DNA from: Sunxiuqinia elliptica
GTDB lineage: Bacteria > Bacteroidota > Bacteroidia > Bacteroidales > Prolixibacteraceae
Reading direction: 5' to 3'
DNA: 64,000 bases
NCBI RefSeq assembly: GCF_900113005.1
Contig: NZ_FONW01000008.1
Span: 153,325 to 217,324, forward strand
This document shows positions 1 through 7,904 of the stretch, piece after piece. The notes beneath the pieces are model-generated. The model saw nothing but the letters and a program-made list of their open reading frames with translations. It searched no databases and was not told the DNA's origin. How positions within the stretch are numbered: position 1 is the stretch's first letter; each line of letters opens with the position of its first letter. Position numbers and translations under genes: made by a program.

Positions 1-1129
1 CCGGGGTTAGTTTAGCCAAGTAAAATTCCTTCGAAATTGGTTCACCTTCCCAGTAATCACCTTCCTGCAGAAACTCAACACCAAGCTCATGGTAACCGGT
101 TTGATCCCAGGTAAAATAATACCCATTCATCAGCGGATCCTGGTAATTTACAAGTAAGCCCAAAACAAAAACATTCTTTTTAGCCGATATCAAATTCAAC
201 GCCAAATAACTCTTTGCATGCTTTCGGTATTGCCAATCAATGGCCTTGATGCCTGTTCCCAAGCGAGCAAAAGTCTGATCGGTAATTGCGCCATCCAAAG
301 CATAGGTCAGTGAACTTTTTGCTCCCAACCGTAAGTCTGTGCGCAGTCCCAATGAAACGCCAGGAATTAAATAAGGATGAAAGTTGTTTAATGGAATAGA
401 AAGGTGTCCTCCCAACTGAGACTCAAAGTGCCATTTTGAATTTTTATGGTCGATCAGCTGCCGATAATAATGTGCATCAATAACACTGGTGAAAATATCT
501 CCCTTTTCTTTTCGGAATGAATTTCCATCTTCATCATCAAATTGAATAGAGGCCTTATTAAAAGGAAACAGTCGTCTTCCAAAGTTGTCTTCAATTGCAA
601 AATTTGAGTGGAAAGCCTCGATAAAACTGTCGCTAACTAAAAAATTGTGCAGCGATTGCCCCCCTGAAAGCTGGTGCAAATTCAAATTGATAATCAAGTT
701 ATTTTTTTCTTTCCAGCCCGTTAAGTAAGTCAATTTTAAATGCTGTAAAACGCCATCCGACTGAAATAGCTTGTCCTTGGTTGCAATATCCATCACCTCA
801 AAATACTCCGGACGCCACGCCATGTAAATATCCTTTAACTCCATTCGCTGTTCAGCTGTTAAGTTTTGCGGATACAAAAAGCGAGCTCGCGGATGCCAGG
901 TATTGGCCATGGTGAAAGCCGCCGAGAATCGGTGCTTAATCGAATTCTGAGCCGGAAAGAAGAAAGGCAAATCCAGCGAAAAAATCCCCACTGGGCTTTC
1001 CGGATTGACTTCAGAATAATGTAATGGGAGACTCAGAATTTCATCATAATCGGTGCTTGATTGAGCAAAAATCGGTGCTATCCAACTGTTCAAAAAAAAC
1101 AACACACTAATAGTAAGCACCCGAATCAT
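1..1129 (-). CDS. Predicted outer-membrane beta-barrel protein, 3' truncated by window edge
   Basis: Reading the minus strand from the ATG at 1129 gives an open frame of about 376 codons with no stop before the window edge, so the C-terminus is missing. The first 23 residues (basic start, hydrophobic core with LTISVLFFLNSW, then Ala-Gln) look like a Sec signal peptide cut after FA. The rest alternates polar and aromatic residues, with strand-like stretches ending in Tyr, Phe or Trp, as in outer-membrane barrels. I do not recognise a specific family. No gene lies between it and the divergent FRG gene. The function is unknown; barrel and export are inferred from composition and the signal peptide. 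Confidence 0.7.
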   Translation of the reverse strand, partial: MIRVLTISVLFFLNSWIAPIFAQSSTDYDEILSLPLHYSEVNPESPVGIFSLDLPFFFPAQNSIKHRFSAAFTMANTWHPRARFLYPQNLTAEQRMELKDIYMAWRPEYFEVMDIATKDKLFQSDGVLQHLKLTYLTGWKEKNNLIINLNLHQLSGGQSLHNFLVSDSFIEAFHSNFAIEDNFGRRLFPFNKASIQFDDEDGNSFRKEKGDIFTSVIDAHYYRQLIDHKNSKWHFESQLGGHLSIPLNNFHPYLIPGVSLGLRTDLRLGAKSSLTYALDGAITDQTFARLGTGIKAIDWQYRKHAKSYLALNLISAKKNVFVLGLLVNYQDPLMNGYYFTWDQTGYHELGVEFLQEGDYWEGEPISKEFYLAKLTP

Positions 1130-1297
1130 GATTATATATTAAAAATTGATCGACTAATTTAGAATTTTAGTCAGAAAGAGCCAACCAAAAACCAGCAATT
1201 CATCGTTCGTTTTTCATATACTGCCTTTTAAAAGTGAAGACAAAAAAATATAACGTTGAATTCAAACAGAATTCCTTTTTTTTCGTCAACTTTGAGA

Positions 1298-2131
1298 ATG
1301 ATGACAAGAAATGAACGCTATCAAAACGACCATATCGTACACAGTTGGGAAGAATTGTGCGAAGAAGTTTACCATGAATCGTGGAAACCCCATTTAAGTC
1401 GCTACCGATCGGACTATGCTTTCAGGGGATTGTCAGATGCCAGTTATGAACTTAAAAACAGTTTCCTGAGGAATTGCGACATGCGTCCTGAATTGGAATA
1501 CCACTTGCTGCGAAACTTCCGAAAATACAGCATTTCCAAAGATGCTCAGCTCAGTGCTTCATTTTGGCGTTCGCTGGTTATGGCGCAGCACCACGGCCTC
1601 CCTACCCGACTTTTGGATTGGACCTACTCCCCGTTTATCGCTATGCATTTTGCCACGGCCAACACCGAGAAGTTTGATTTGGATGGCGTGATCTGGAAAG
1701 TGGACTTTGTGAAAGTTAACAAACTTGTTTCGGAGCCGCTTAACCACCTGCTTTGCGAAGAAAAGTGCAATGCCTTTACTGTTGAGATGCTGGAAGAAAG
1801 TATTGTGTCCTTGAATGATTTCGATAAGAAACTGGACAAAAACCAACTTATCTTTTTTGAGCCACCATCGCTCGATGAACGTATTGTCAACCAGTATGCT
1901 TTCTTTTCAGTCATGACTCAATCCACCAGCATCATGGACGACTGGTTGGTCAACCATCCGGAATTGTATCGACGAATCATCATACCGAAAGAATTGAAAT
2001 GGGAAGTGCGTGATAAGCTGGATCAAGCGAATATTACCGAACGAGTGCTTTTCCCTGGACTTGATGGATTGGCTCGTTGGCTAAAAAGGCACTACAAACC
2101 TGTAAACAACGGCACCGAAGACGATCTTTAA
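1298..2131 (+). CDS. FRG-domain protein
   Basis: About 277 residues. It carries the FRG motif that names the family (AFRGL at residues 41-45 from the chosen start) and the second conserved block QHHGLPTRLLDWTYSP (residues 97-112). No signal peptide or membrane segment is visible, so it is probably cytoplasmic. The frame stays open upstream to a TTG at 1256, but ATG at 1298 or 1301 is the likelier start because the extra residues show no conservation I recognise. FRG proteins are widespread, often in variable regions, and their biochemical activity is not established. It stands alone, divergent from the gene to the left and convergent with the tRNA-Asp cluster. Confidence 0.8.
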   Translation: MMTRNERYQNDHIVHSWEELCEEVYHESWKPHLSRYRSDYAFRGLSDASYELKNSFLRNCDMRPELEYHLLRNFRKYSISKDAQLSASFWRSLVMAQHHGLPTRLLDWTYSPFIAMHFATANTEKFDLDGVIWKVDFVKVNKLVSEPLNHLLCEEKCNAFTVEMLEESIVSLNDFDKKLDKNQLIFFEPPSLDERIVNQYAFFSVMTQSTSIMDDWLVNHPELYRRIIIPKELKWEVRDKLDQANITERVLFPGLDGLARWLKRHYKPVNNGTEDDL

Positions 2132-2181
2132 GCAAGCTGTTACAGCACTAAAAAATAGTTAAAGAAAACATCTAAAAACAA

Positions 2182-2209
2182 AAAAGCTGCTCCATCAGGA
2201 ACAGCTTTT
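2182..2209 (-). terminator. Intrinsic terminator of the last tRNA-Asp, possibly bidirectional
   Basis: A 12-bp stem (2182-2193 with 2198-2209, one G-U pair) with loop ATCA. It is flanked on the plus strand by an A-tract (2176-2185) and a T-tract, so it can end the minus-strand tRNA transcript and perhaps also the FRG gene from the other side. A diverged copy lies at 2432-2459. Confidence 0.75.
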
Positions 2210-2215
2210 TGTTTG

Positions 2216-2289
2216 CGGTGACGACGAGACTCGAACTCGCGACCTCCGGCGTGACAGGCCGGCATTCTAACCAACTGAACTACGCCACC
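2216..2289 (-). tRNA. tRNA-Asp (GTC), copy 1
   Basis: 74 nt. The minus strand folds into a full cloverleaf: acceptor GGTGGCG with CGTCACC, anticodon stem CCGGC/GCCGG around loop CTGTCAC (anticodon GTC), T arm with GTTCGAGTC, and discriminator G as expected for Asp. CCA is not encoded. It is identical to the copies at 2466-2539 and 2614-2687 and has its own promoter upstream. Confidence 0.97.
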
Positions 2290-2335
2290 AAATTTCTTTA
2301 GAACCCTTGTGAAACGCTGCTTTCAAAAGGCTCTG

Positions 2336-2365
2336 CAAATATATACTTTCTTTTTTTCTCTGCAA
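2336..2365 (-). promoter_or_regulatory. Promoter of tRNA-Asp copy 1
   Basis: On the minus strand a -7 box TATATTTG (2336-2343, fits TAnnTTTG) lies 19 nt downstream of a TTG at 2363-2365, matching the Bacteroidota -33/-7 arrangement. The stretch is nearly identical to 2734-2763, which precedes copy 3, so the promoter was duplicated together with the gene. Confidence 0.75.
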
Positions 2366-2401
2366 TAGGAAAAGTAACGATCTCCTATTTTTTTCAATCT
2401 T

Positions 2402-2426
2402 TTTATGGAGTTACCTCCTCCATAAA
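2402..2426. other. Short perfect hairpin beside the duplicated terminator
   Basis: TTTATGGAG (2402-2410) pairs with CTCCATAAA (2418-2426) around a 7-nt loop. It lies between the promoter of copy 1 and the terminator of copies 2 and 3. It may be a second terminator or a remnant of the duplication; nothing else identifies it. Confidence 0.4.
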
Positions 2427-2431
2427 AACAA

Positions 2432-2459
2432 AAAAGCCGCTCCATTAGAAACAGCTTTT
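2432..2459 (-). terminator. Intrinsic terminator after tRNA-Asp copy 2
   Basis: A 12-bp stem (2432-2443 with 2448-2459) with loop ATTA and A/T tracts on both sides. It is a diverged duplicate of the hairpin at 2182-2209. Several differences between the copies fall in stem positions yet keep pairing through G-U pairs, which suggests the structure is maintained. Confidence 0.75.
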
Positions 2460-2465
2460 TGCTTG

Positions 2466-2539
2466 CGGTGACGACGAGACTCGAACTCGCGACCTCCGGC
2501 GTGACAGGCCGGCATTCTAACCAACTGAACTACGCCACC
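2466..2539 (-). tRNA. tRNA-Asp (GTC), copy 2
   Basis: Base-for-base identical to copy 1. It lies 74 nt downstream of copy 3 with no -7 box between them, so copies 3 and 2 are probably transcribed together from the promoter at 2734-2763 and end at the terminator at 2432-2459. Confidence 0.97.
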
Positions 2540-2613
2540 TTTTTTCGATTATCAAGCATCAAGTTTCTTGATAAAAGAACAACTTTTTAATTACTTTTAG
2601 AACTTCTTCTGAG

Positions 2614-2687
2614 CGGTGACGACGAGACTCGAACTCGCGACCTCCGGCGTGACAGGCCGGCATTCTAACCAACTGAACTACGCCACC
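2614..2687 (-). tRNA. tRNA-Asp (GTC), copy 3
   Basis: Identical to copies 1 and 2 and the first in transcription order. Its upstream flank repeats the flank of copy 1 for about 80 nt with few changes. Confidence 0.97.
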
Positions 2688-2733
2688 ATTCTTCTCTAGA
2701 ACCCTCGTGAAATGCTATTTTCAAAAGGCTCTG

Positions 2734-2763
2734 CAAATATATACTTTCTTTTTTTCTCTGCAA
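2734..2763 (-). promoter_or_regulatory. Promoter of tRNA-Asp copies 3 and 2
   Basis: Minus-strand -7 box TATATTTG (2734-2741), a 19-nt spacer and TTG (2761-2763). Same architecture as 2336-2365. Confidence 0.75.
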
Positions 2764-2869
2764 TAGGAAACGAGAAAAAAAACGTCACTTTTTTCGCTGT
2801 AAAATCCCCTCTATTTCTTGGTTCAATTTTAGAATACTTATTTTCAAAATGATAAACAATAAAGCAAGT

Positions 2870-3778
2870 TTACTTGACAATATTTTCGGCAAGTAATTTT
2901 TTCTCGCCAGACCACCGATAAGCCGCTAACTTCCCATTTCGGCTGACACAGGAATCCAAACAACAAAGGTTCGGAGCCAAAATATTTGCGCCATTTCTTA
3001 AACAATAATGACCAAAAAATACAATTGGCTCATCTTCCCCATAAGGTTCCCTTGTTATATTTAGCTCATCAGGGATGGTATAATTGGGTAAGTCGAACCG
3101 ACTCTCAAAAGCAAGTTCTTTAAAAGTTAGTCCCTGTGGATTGACCCACCACTTCGACCGAAAACTCCTGCGAGCTTGTCCTCTATTGTCAAAAACCAAC
3201 AAATCTTTAGGTAACTGGAAGTCGATTCCCTTGCAAGTTTGCCAGAAAGCGGTTGACAACTCGGAGTTATTTTTACTCACTTTCTTTAAAAAGCTCCTTC
3301 GCAACTTACCTTCAGTCAAGCTTTCTTTTAATAAGGCGATGTTCTCATCTTTCCAACAAGCATGCACCACCCGGATGCCATCCAATTCCAGAAACATCGG
3401 TAAGGTGCGCAACCATTTAATATGACTTCGATATTCATCAGGAATGTGCAGAAACTCTTCCAAGGTTTGATTTAACGGTAAACGGTATTTTAATAAGCGC
3501 TTAGCAATTGGCTTGCCTGTTTTATCTTTTAACTCATAAATTATGGCGTTCAGTTCGTGATTTCCTAAAACGGCCAAGGCATTTCCAGCTTCCACCATTC
3601 GCCTTACCAAAATCAGGGTATCACGTATTTCCGGCCCCCGATTGATAAAGTCCCCCAGAAACACCGCTTTACGACTTTCATGCGAAAATACCCCATTTTC
3701 TTTTTTATATCCCATCGACTTGAGTAAGCTCTTTAGCATACTGGCCTGTCCGTGGATATCACCTATAATATCGTACAT
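2870..3778 (-). CDS. Calcineurin-like metallophosphoesterase (ApaH/PrpA-like)
   Basis: 302 residues, ATG at 3778. The metal-binding motifs of the family appear in order: GDIHG (residues 6-10), GDFINRGP (42-49), GNHE (72-75), then a His in VVHACW and a GHY near the C-terminus. This arrangement is typical of the ApaH/serine-threonine phosphatase-like branch, which hydrolyses dinucleoside polyphosphates or phosphoproteins. No signal peptide, so cytoplasmic. It stands alone between the tRNA cluster and the gal locus. The fold is certain; the substrate cannot be fixed from sequence, so I do not call it ApaH outright. Confidence 0.88.
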   Translation of the reverse strand: MYDIIGDIHGQASMLKSLLKSMGYKKENGVFSHESRKAVFLGDFINRGPEIRDTLILVRRMVEAGNALAVLGNHELNAIIYELKDKTGKPIAKRLLKYRLPLNQTLEEFLHIPDEYRSHIKWLRTLPMFLELDGIRVVHACWKDENIALLKESLTEGKLRRSFLKKVSKNNSELSTAFWQTCKGIDFQLPKDLLVFDNRGQARRSFRSKWWVNPQGLTFKELAFESRFDLPNYTIPDELNITREPYGEDEPIVFFGHYCLRNGANILAPNLCCLDSCVSRNGKLAAYRWSGEKKLLAENIVK

Positions 3779-4082
3779 AGATTGCTCTTGGATTCGGGGA
3801 GCAATTTAAAACTTTTCAAAGCAAATCGAAATCATATGGAAAAAAATATGGACACTTTTTTTTACCCAAAACGATCACTGTATTATAGATATTAGATACC
3901 ATATTACAGGAATACCTAACCTACTCAAAAAAAGTGCCGATCAGCAAAAGCTAACCGGCACTTTCAAATCAACTAGAAAAATAATCGCTATGTTCTTATT
4001 TTTGAACTTTTCGTTTAATACAGCTGTCGCCAGCTTCATTCGCTACCTATCGATGTTCACATCAATGCAAACCGATAGTCAA
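3779..4082. other. Intergenic stretch between phosphoesterase and galK
   Basis: 304 bp. It holds the galK terminator (3927-3964) and a weaker pairing of CTATCG with CGATAG near 4045-4078. No ORF or recognisable promoter box was found. Confidence 0.5.
3927..3964 (-). terminator. Terminator of the galT-galK transcript
   Basis: AAAGTGCCG (3931-3939) pairs with CGGCACTTT (3956-3964). On the minus strand the stem is followed by a run of seven T (plus-strand A's 3927-3933). It sits about 120 nt past the galK stop. Confidence 0.75.
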
Positions 4083-5372
4083 TTAAAGGTCAAGCTTCGA
4101 TGCTCCTTTCGAGCGAATAAATAAGGTATGGCATTTTCCTTCGCCATACACATGCTCCAGTGTCTTCACGTATTCCTCGAGTTTTTCCTGAGGAACAAAC
4201 GCTTGGATGGTTCCACCGAATCCACCGCCGTGCACACGCCATGCTCCATGTCCTTTCAAAACCATTTCGCTTAAGGCCAAGCCAAGTGACACCACTTGTT
4301 CGTCTTTATGTACAATGTCGTAGATATTCTGGTTGTACATGTAGGAACTGTAGCCTGACTCAACAACCATTTTTAGGAAAGACTGGAAGTCATTGTTTTC
4401 AAGGGCTGCAACTTGCTCAACCACCCGCTGGTTATCTCCTTGGAAGTGGTACGCACGTAAAATTGCACGGTCACCTGTTTTCGTTCTGATTTCAGGAATT
4501 TTATCAACGATTTGCTCCAACGTTACTTCGCGCAGCACTTTGGCGTCTAATTCTGCAGCAACCGATTTCATTTCGGTTGGAAGTGATGCATATTCTGCCT
4601 GTGAAGCCGGATCATCATGCCCACCACCCACATCGGTAATCACCAATGAAAAACCGGTCGACACAAAGTCAAAATCAACTTCTTTAACAATTGGCTTAGC
4701 CGGATCTTCAAAATCGATGGTAATTAAACCACCAACCGAACAAGCAGTTTGATCCATCAAACCACAAGGCTTACCAAAGTAGTTGTTTTCGGCCCATTGA
4801 CCAATGATCGCATTTTCAACGGCACTCATTTTCCCATCGTTGAACAGCGCATTGACAATTGCTCCAATCAATACTTCGAATGAGGCTGAAGAGCTTAAAC
4901 CGGATCCTTTGGGGACACGACCTTCAATGCAGGCGTCAAAGCCGCCAATGGTGTACCCTACTTCTTTCATTCGGGCACAAATACCTTTTACCAAGGAAGA
5001 GGAAGTGAAAAACTGAGACTCATCAATTTCCAGTGAAGAAAGATCCACTTGAAACTCAGGATAGCCAACTGATTTAATTCGAATGATATTGCTATCGTTC
5101 TTAGCTGCAACAGCAATGTTATCCAGGTTCACTGCTCCAGCCAATACCCGTCCGTGGTTATGGTCGGTGTGGTTTCCACCAATCTCAGTTCGTCCTGGAG
5201 AACTAAAAAGCTGAACATCATCGCCACCGAATGTCTTTTCAAATTCGCCCATTAAATCGGCATAGCGTTCAGCCTGTGCTTTCAATGTTCCTGCTTCAGT
5301 TCCATATAGTTCATGAAAAAGAGCATTCTCTCCTCCATTAATCTTTTCCAGTAATACGTTAATTTTAGTCAT
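4083..5372 (-). CDS. galK: Galactokinase
   Basis: 429 residues. GHMP-kinase family enzyme that phosphorylates alpha-D-galactose with ATP to galactose-1-phosphate, step two of the Leloir pathway, in the cytoplasm. The galactokinase signature PGRTEIGGNHTDHNHG is at residues 59-74, the ATP-binding loop PKGSGLSSSAS at 154-164, and the third GHMP motif HGGGFGGTIQAF lies near the C-terminus. Length fits the family. It begins 24 nt after the galT stop, so galT and galK form an operon, and a terminator follows. Both are probably controlled by the GntR-type protein encoded upstream. Confidence 0.97.
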   Translation of the reverse strand: MTKINVLLEKINGGENALFHELYGTEAGTLKAQAERYADLMGEFEKTFGGDDVQLFSSPGRTEIGGNHTDHNHGRVLAGAVNLDNIAVAAKNDSNIIRIKSVGYPEFQVDLSSLEIDESQFFTSSSLVKGICARMKEVGYTIGGFDACIEGRVPKGSGLSSSASFEVLIGAIVNALFNDGKMSAVENAIIGQWAENNYFGKPCGLMDQTACSVGGLITIDFEDPAKPIVKEVDFDFVSTGFSLVITDVGGGHDDPASQAEYASLPTEMKSVAAELDAKVLREVTLEQIVDKIPEIRTKTGDRAILRAYHFQGDNQRVVEQVAALENNDFQSFLKMVVESGYSSYMYNQNIYDIVHKDEQVVSLGLALSEMVLKGHGAWRVHGGGFGGTIQAFVPQEKLEEYVKTLEHVYGEGKCHTLFIRSKGASKLDL

Positions 5373-5396
5373 AATCTTTCGTAGGCTATTAAAATA

Positions 5397-6449
5397 TTAT
5401 TGATTCGTTTTCTTATAATGAACCGGAGACAAATCGCGCAACCGTTGAGCTGCTTGTTCCGGAGTGATATCACGCTGCGGTGTGGCCAACATTTCGTATC
5501 CCACCATAAACTTTTTCACTGTTGCTGAGCGTAATAGTGGTGGATAAAAATGCATGTGCAAATGCCATTCAGGATAATCCTTTCCATCGGTTGGCGCTTG
5601 GTGCAAACCTGCCGAGTAAGCAAAAGAAGTTTCGAACAAATTATCGTAGCGAACCGTCAACTGCTTATAAATATCGGCTAAGCCATCCCGCTCTTCATCG
5701 GTCAATTCCAACAGGTTTTGAACCGGCCGGCGGCTAATAATCATGGTTTCGAAAGGCCAAACAGCCCAGTAAGGAACCAAAGCAACAAAATGCTCGTTGC
5801 TAACCACCAAACGTTCTTCCTTGTCCAATTCGGCTTTCAGGTAATCTCCCAGCAAAGTGCTTCCATTTTTTTCAAAATAAGCTTTCTGAGTAACAGTTTC
5901 ACGAGCTGGCTCTACCGGTACCGATGACGAGGACCAGATTTGTCCGTGCGGATGCGGATTGGAACAACCCATAATCGCACCTTTATTCTCAAAAATCTGC
6001 ACATATTCAATCTGATCGTTGCGTCCCAATTCATTGAACTGCTCGCACCACACATCTACGACATTACGGATCGCAGAAACGTCCATCTCTGGAACTGTCA
6101 GGCTGTGATCTTCGCTAAAGCAAATTACCTTACAAATTCCACTCTCGCTTTTGGCCTGAAATAAGCTTCCTTCATCGGTTCCACCATCAGGCGTGTCTGT
6201 TAGCAAAGCACTGAAATCATTGGTAAATACGTAAGTGCCTTTATAATCAGGGTTGTGCTTTCCGCCAGCCCGTTCATTTCCCGCACACAAATAACAGGAT
6301 GGATCATAAGCCGGACGCTCATCAACTATTGCTTTCTCTACTTGTCCTTGCCACGGACGTTTTGCCCGGTGTGGCGATACCAAAACCCAATCGCTTGTCA
6401 AGGGATTCAGTCGTTTGTGGGGGTGATCTTTTGTATTAAAATTCGTCAT
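5397..6449 (-). CDS. galT: Galactose-1-phosphate uridylyltransferase
   Basis: 350 residues. Transfers UMP from UDP-glucose to galactose-1-phosphate. The active-site motif is in [11 protein letters not shown] (nucleophile His 168, second His of HPH). Zinc-ligand candidates are Cys52 and Cys55 (CYLC), His115 and His166, and a [12 protein letters not shown] block is present, all as in class I GalT. ATG at 6449. First gene of the galT-galK operon, with a -7 box and operator directly upstream (6467-6493). No galE is in the window, so the UDP-galactose epimerase must be elsewhere. Confidence 0.97.
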   Translation of the reverse strand: MTNFNTKDHPHKRLNPLTSDWVLVSPHRAKRPWQGQVEKAIVDERPAYDPSCYLCAGNERAGGKHNPDYKGTYVFTNDFSALLTDTPDGGTDEGSLFQAKSESGICKVICFSEDHSLTVPEMDVSAIRNVVDVWCEQFNELGRNDQIEYVQIFENKGAIMGCSNPHPHGQIWSSSSVPVEPARETVTQKAYFEKNGSTLLGDYLKAELDKEERLVVSNEHFVALVPYWAVWPFETMIISRRPVQNLLELTDEERDGLADIYKQLTVRYDNLFETSFAYSAGLHQAPTDGKDYPEWHLHMHFYPPLLRSATVKKFMVGYEMLATPQRDITPEQAAQRLRDLSPVHYKKTNQ

Positions 6450-6466
6450 TGTTTATTCTTTAACCA

Positions 6467-6493
6467 ACTGGTAGGTACTGGTTGGCAAATCTA
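6467..6493 (-). promoter_or_regulatory. galT promoter with GntR-type operator
   Basis: On the minus strand a -7 box TAGATTTG (6486-6493) is followed at once by ACCAGTACCTACCAGT (6467-6482), so the operator covers the expected transcription start. The same 16 bases occur at 7594-7609 between the regulator gene and galM. The site contains two ACCAGT units 10 bp apart in direct orientation. This position fits repression of galTK by the regulator; binding itself is inferred. Confidence 0.65.
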
Positions 6494-6542
6494 CCCATTA
6501 TTGCCAGCTTTACTCGGAATCAGTTTTATGCTATACAACATA

Positions 6543-7541
6543 TTAGAGTGAACTTCGTCGGATTAAGCGCGATGGATTGCGCAATTGCTTTTTGCTTCGT
6601 TCTGAGACCATTTCCGCTAAGGTAGTTCCCATCAGTTCAAAGTCGGTAGAGATTGTCGTAATTCCGCCTGCAACCACTTCCTTCAACATGGTATCATTAA
6701 ACGAAACAATGCCAAGATCCTCTCCTAGCTTAAGCTGATTGGCATCGGCTGTTTTCACCAGTTTCACCAAGTTGCGATCGGACGGAACAAAGTAGGCCTC
6801 CCCTTTTTGAATATTCCGATTGATCAGGCTTCGGACCACTTCATGTTCAATACCATGTTCCTCGCAAAACTTCTGAAAGCCTAACATCCGTCCTTCTGGC
6901 TCTTTTCCTCCCGGAAACACCATAATTAGCTTGTCATATTTCTCTAGCAAGTCTTTCCCTTCCTCCAAAGCAGAATACACATCAGCTTCAAAGTCCTGGT
7001 ATACCACAGGGTAATCCTTCAAGTCCTCTTTCAATCGGTCCAGAATGTACACATTCTCTTTCGGTAATGCCGAAAGAATATCGGAAGTATAATCAAAAGT
7101 AGCCGGCATAATGACATACGTGGTGTAGCTTCCGGCTGCCTCAACAACAAGATCCTTAAATAACTGATAATTAAAATGATGAAAATAAATGTCGACATTC
7201 GACTTGATATCGAGGCTATTAATAAATGAAGTATAAAGATCTTCTTTAAAGGCATTTAACTCATCAAACAGCAAAAAAATACGCTGATCAACATTTACTT
7301 CTGTACTATTAATGTAATAGCCTTTCCCTGGAATTGAATTAATAATTCCCTTGGCTTTTAACTCATTAAAAGCAACCATCACCGTATCACGCGACAAATC
7401 AAACTCTGCACATATTTGGTTTAGCGAAGGTATTTTATCTCCTACTTTTAGTTTTCCATTAATAATCCCCTGATAAATCGAGTTAATAATCTGCCGGTAT
7501 TTCGGAACTCCCAACGTATCGTCAATCTGAATATTTTTCAC
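6543..7541 (-). CDS. GntR-type regulator with periplasmic-binding-protein-like sensor domain
   Basis: 332 residues. The N-terminal winged helix-turn-helix of the GntR family spans about residues 12-80 (helix-turn-helix in LNQICAEFDLSRDTVMVAFN, wing GKGYYI). The remainder resembles a LacI/periplasmic-binding-protein sugar-sensing domain, the same chimera as Bacillus AraR. The start is GTG at 7541 because no ATG lies in the first part of the domain. Position between galT and galM and the matching operators on both sides suggest it controls galTK, galM and itself in response to a sugar, probably galactose or a derivative. Sugar identity is inferred. Confidence 0.88.
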   Translation of the reverse strand: MKNIQIDDTLGVPKYRQIINSIYQGIINGKLKVGDKIPSLNQICAEFDLSRDTVMVAFNELKAKGIINSIPGKGYYINSTEVNVDQRIFLLFDELNAFKEDLYTSFINSLDIKSNVDIYFHHFNYQLFKDLVVEAAGSYTTYVIMPATFDYTSDILSALPKENVYILDRLKEDLKDYPVVYQDFEADVYSALEEGKDLLEKYDKLIMVFPGGKEPEGRMLGFQKFCEEHGIEHEVVRSLINRNIQKGEAYFVPSDRNLVKLVKTADANQLKLGEDLGIVSFNDTMLKEVVAGGITTISTDFELMGTTLAEMVSERSKKQLRNPSRLIRRSSL

Positions 7542-7572
7542 GAACTCTCTCTTTTTATTTGGTTAAGATTCT

Positions 7573-7580
7573 CAAAAATA
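7573..7580 (-). promoter_or_regulatory. Candidate -7 box of the gntR-type gene
   Basis: TATTTTTG on the minus strand fits TAnnTTTG and lies about 30 nt before the GTG start. No -33 TTG is at the usual distance; the operator 7594-7609 occupies that place instead. Confidence 0.5.
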
Positions 7581-7593
7581 GAAATTTTTATCG

Positions 7594-7609
7594 ACCAGTA
7601 CCTACCAGT
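7594..7609. promoter_or_regulatory. GntR-type operator between gntR and galM
   Basis: ACCAGTACCTACCAGT, identical over 16 bases to the site before galT. It sits between divergent -7 boxes at 7573-7580 and 7623-7630, close to the -33 region of each, so one bound regulator could affect both genes. The direct repeat continues as ACCAGTACG. Confidence 0.65.
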
Positions 7610-7622
7610 ACGAATCATTTAG

Positions 7623-7630
7623 TACATTTG
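7623..7630 (+). promoter_or_regulatory. Candidate -7 box of galM
   Basis: TACATTTG fits TAnnTTTG. It gives a leader of roughly 270 nt before the galM ATG. The -33 position is occupied by the operator rather than a TTG, as for gntR. Confidence 0.45.
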
Positions 7631-7711
7631 TACGACAATTTCTTTATTGACGGCCGATACAAACGGACTGAACAATCCTCACCATCAGCCATCAGTAACA
7701 ATCATCCGGAA

Positions 7712-7742
7712 TTGGCACATGCCAAATTTGTCTGTATGCCAA
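7712..7742. promoter_or_regulatory. TTGGCA/TGCCAA repeats in the galM leader
   Basis: A perfect palindrome TTGGCACATGCCAA (7712-7725) is followed by another TGCCAA half-site (7737-7742). It could be a second operator or an RNA structure. A TTGGCA also overlaps the galT promoter region (6482-6487). Nothing in the sequence names the binding protein. Confidence 0.35.
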
Positions 7743-7904
7743 TTGGATGGAAAGTTAAGACAATAAAATAGAAAGAAAATAATCTTTTATGAAACGAGCA
7801 GGAATTTTCTTCATTCAACATTCTTCAATAAGAATAACCAAGGTTGATGAGAATTCCGGAATTGCCTAAAATAAAGAATCACAAACAGATGAAATAATAG
7901 AGAT

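Noticed and set aside
7559..7771. 70-codon plus-strand ORF between gntR and galM
   Set aside because: It overlaps the operator and -7 boxes, starts with no sensible context and has no recognisable protein features.
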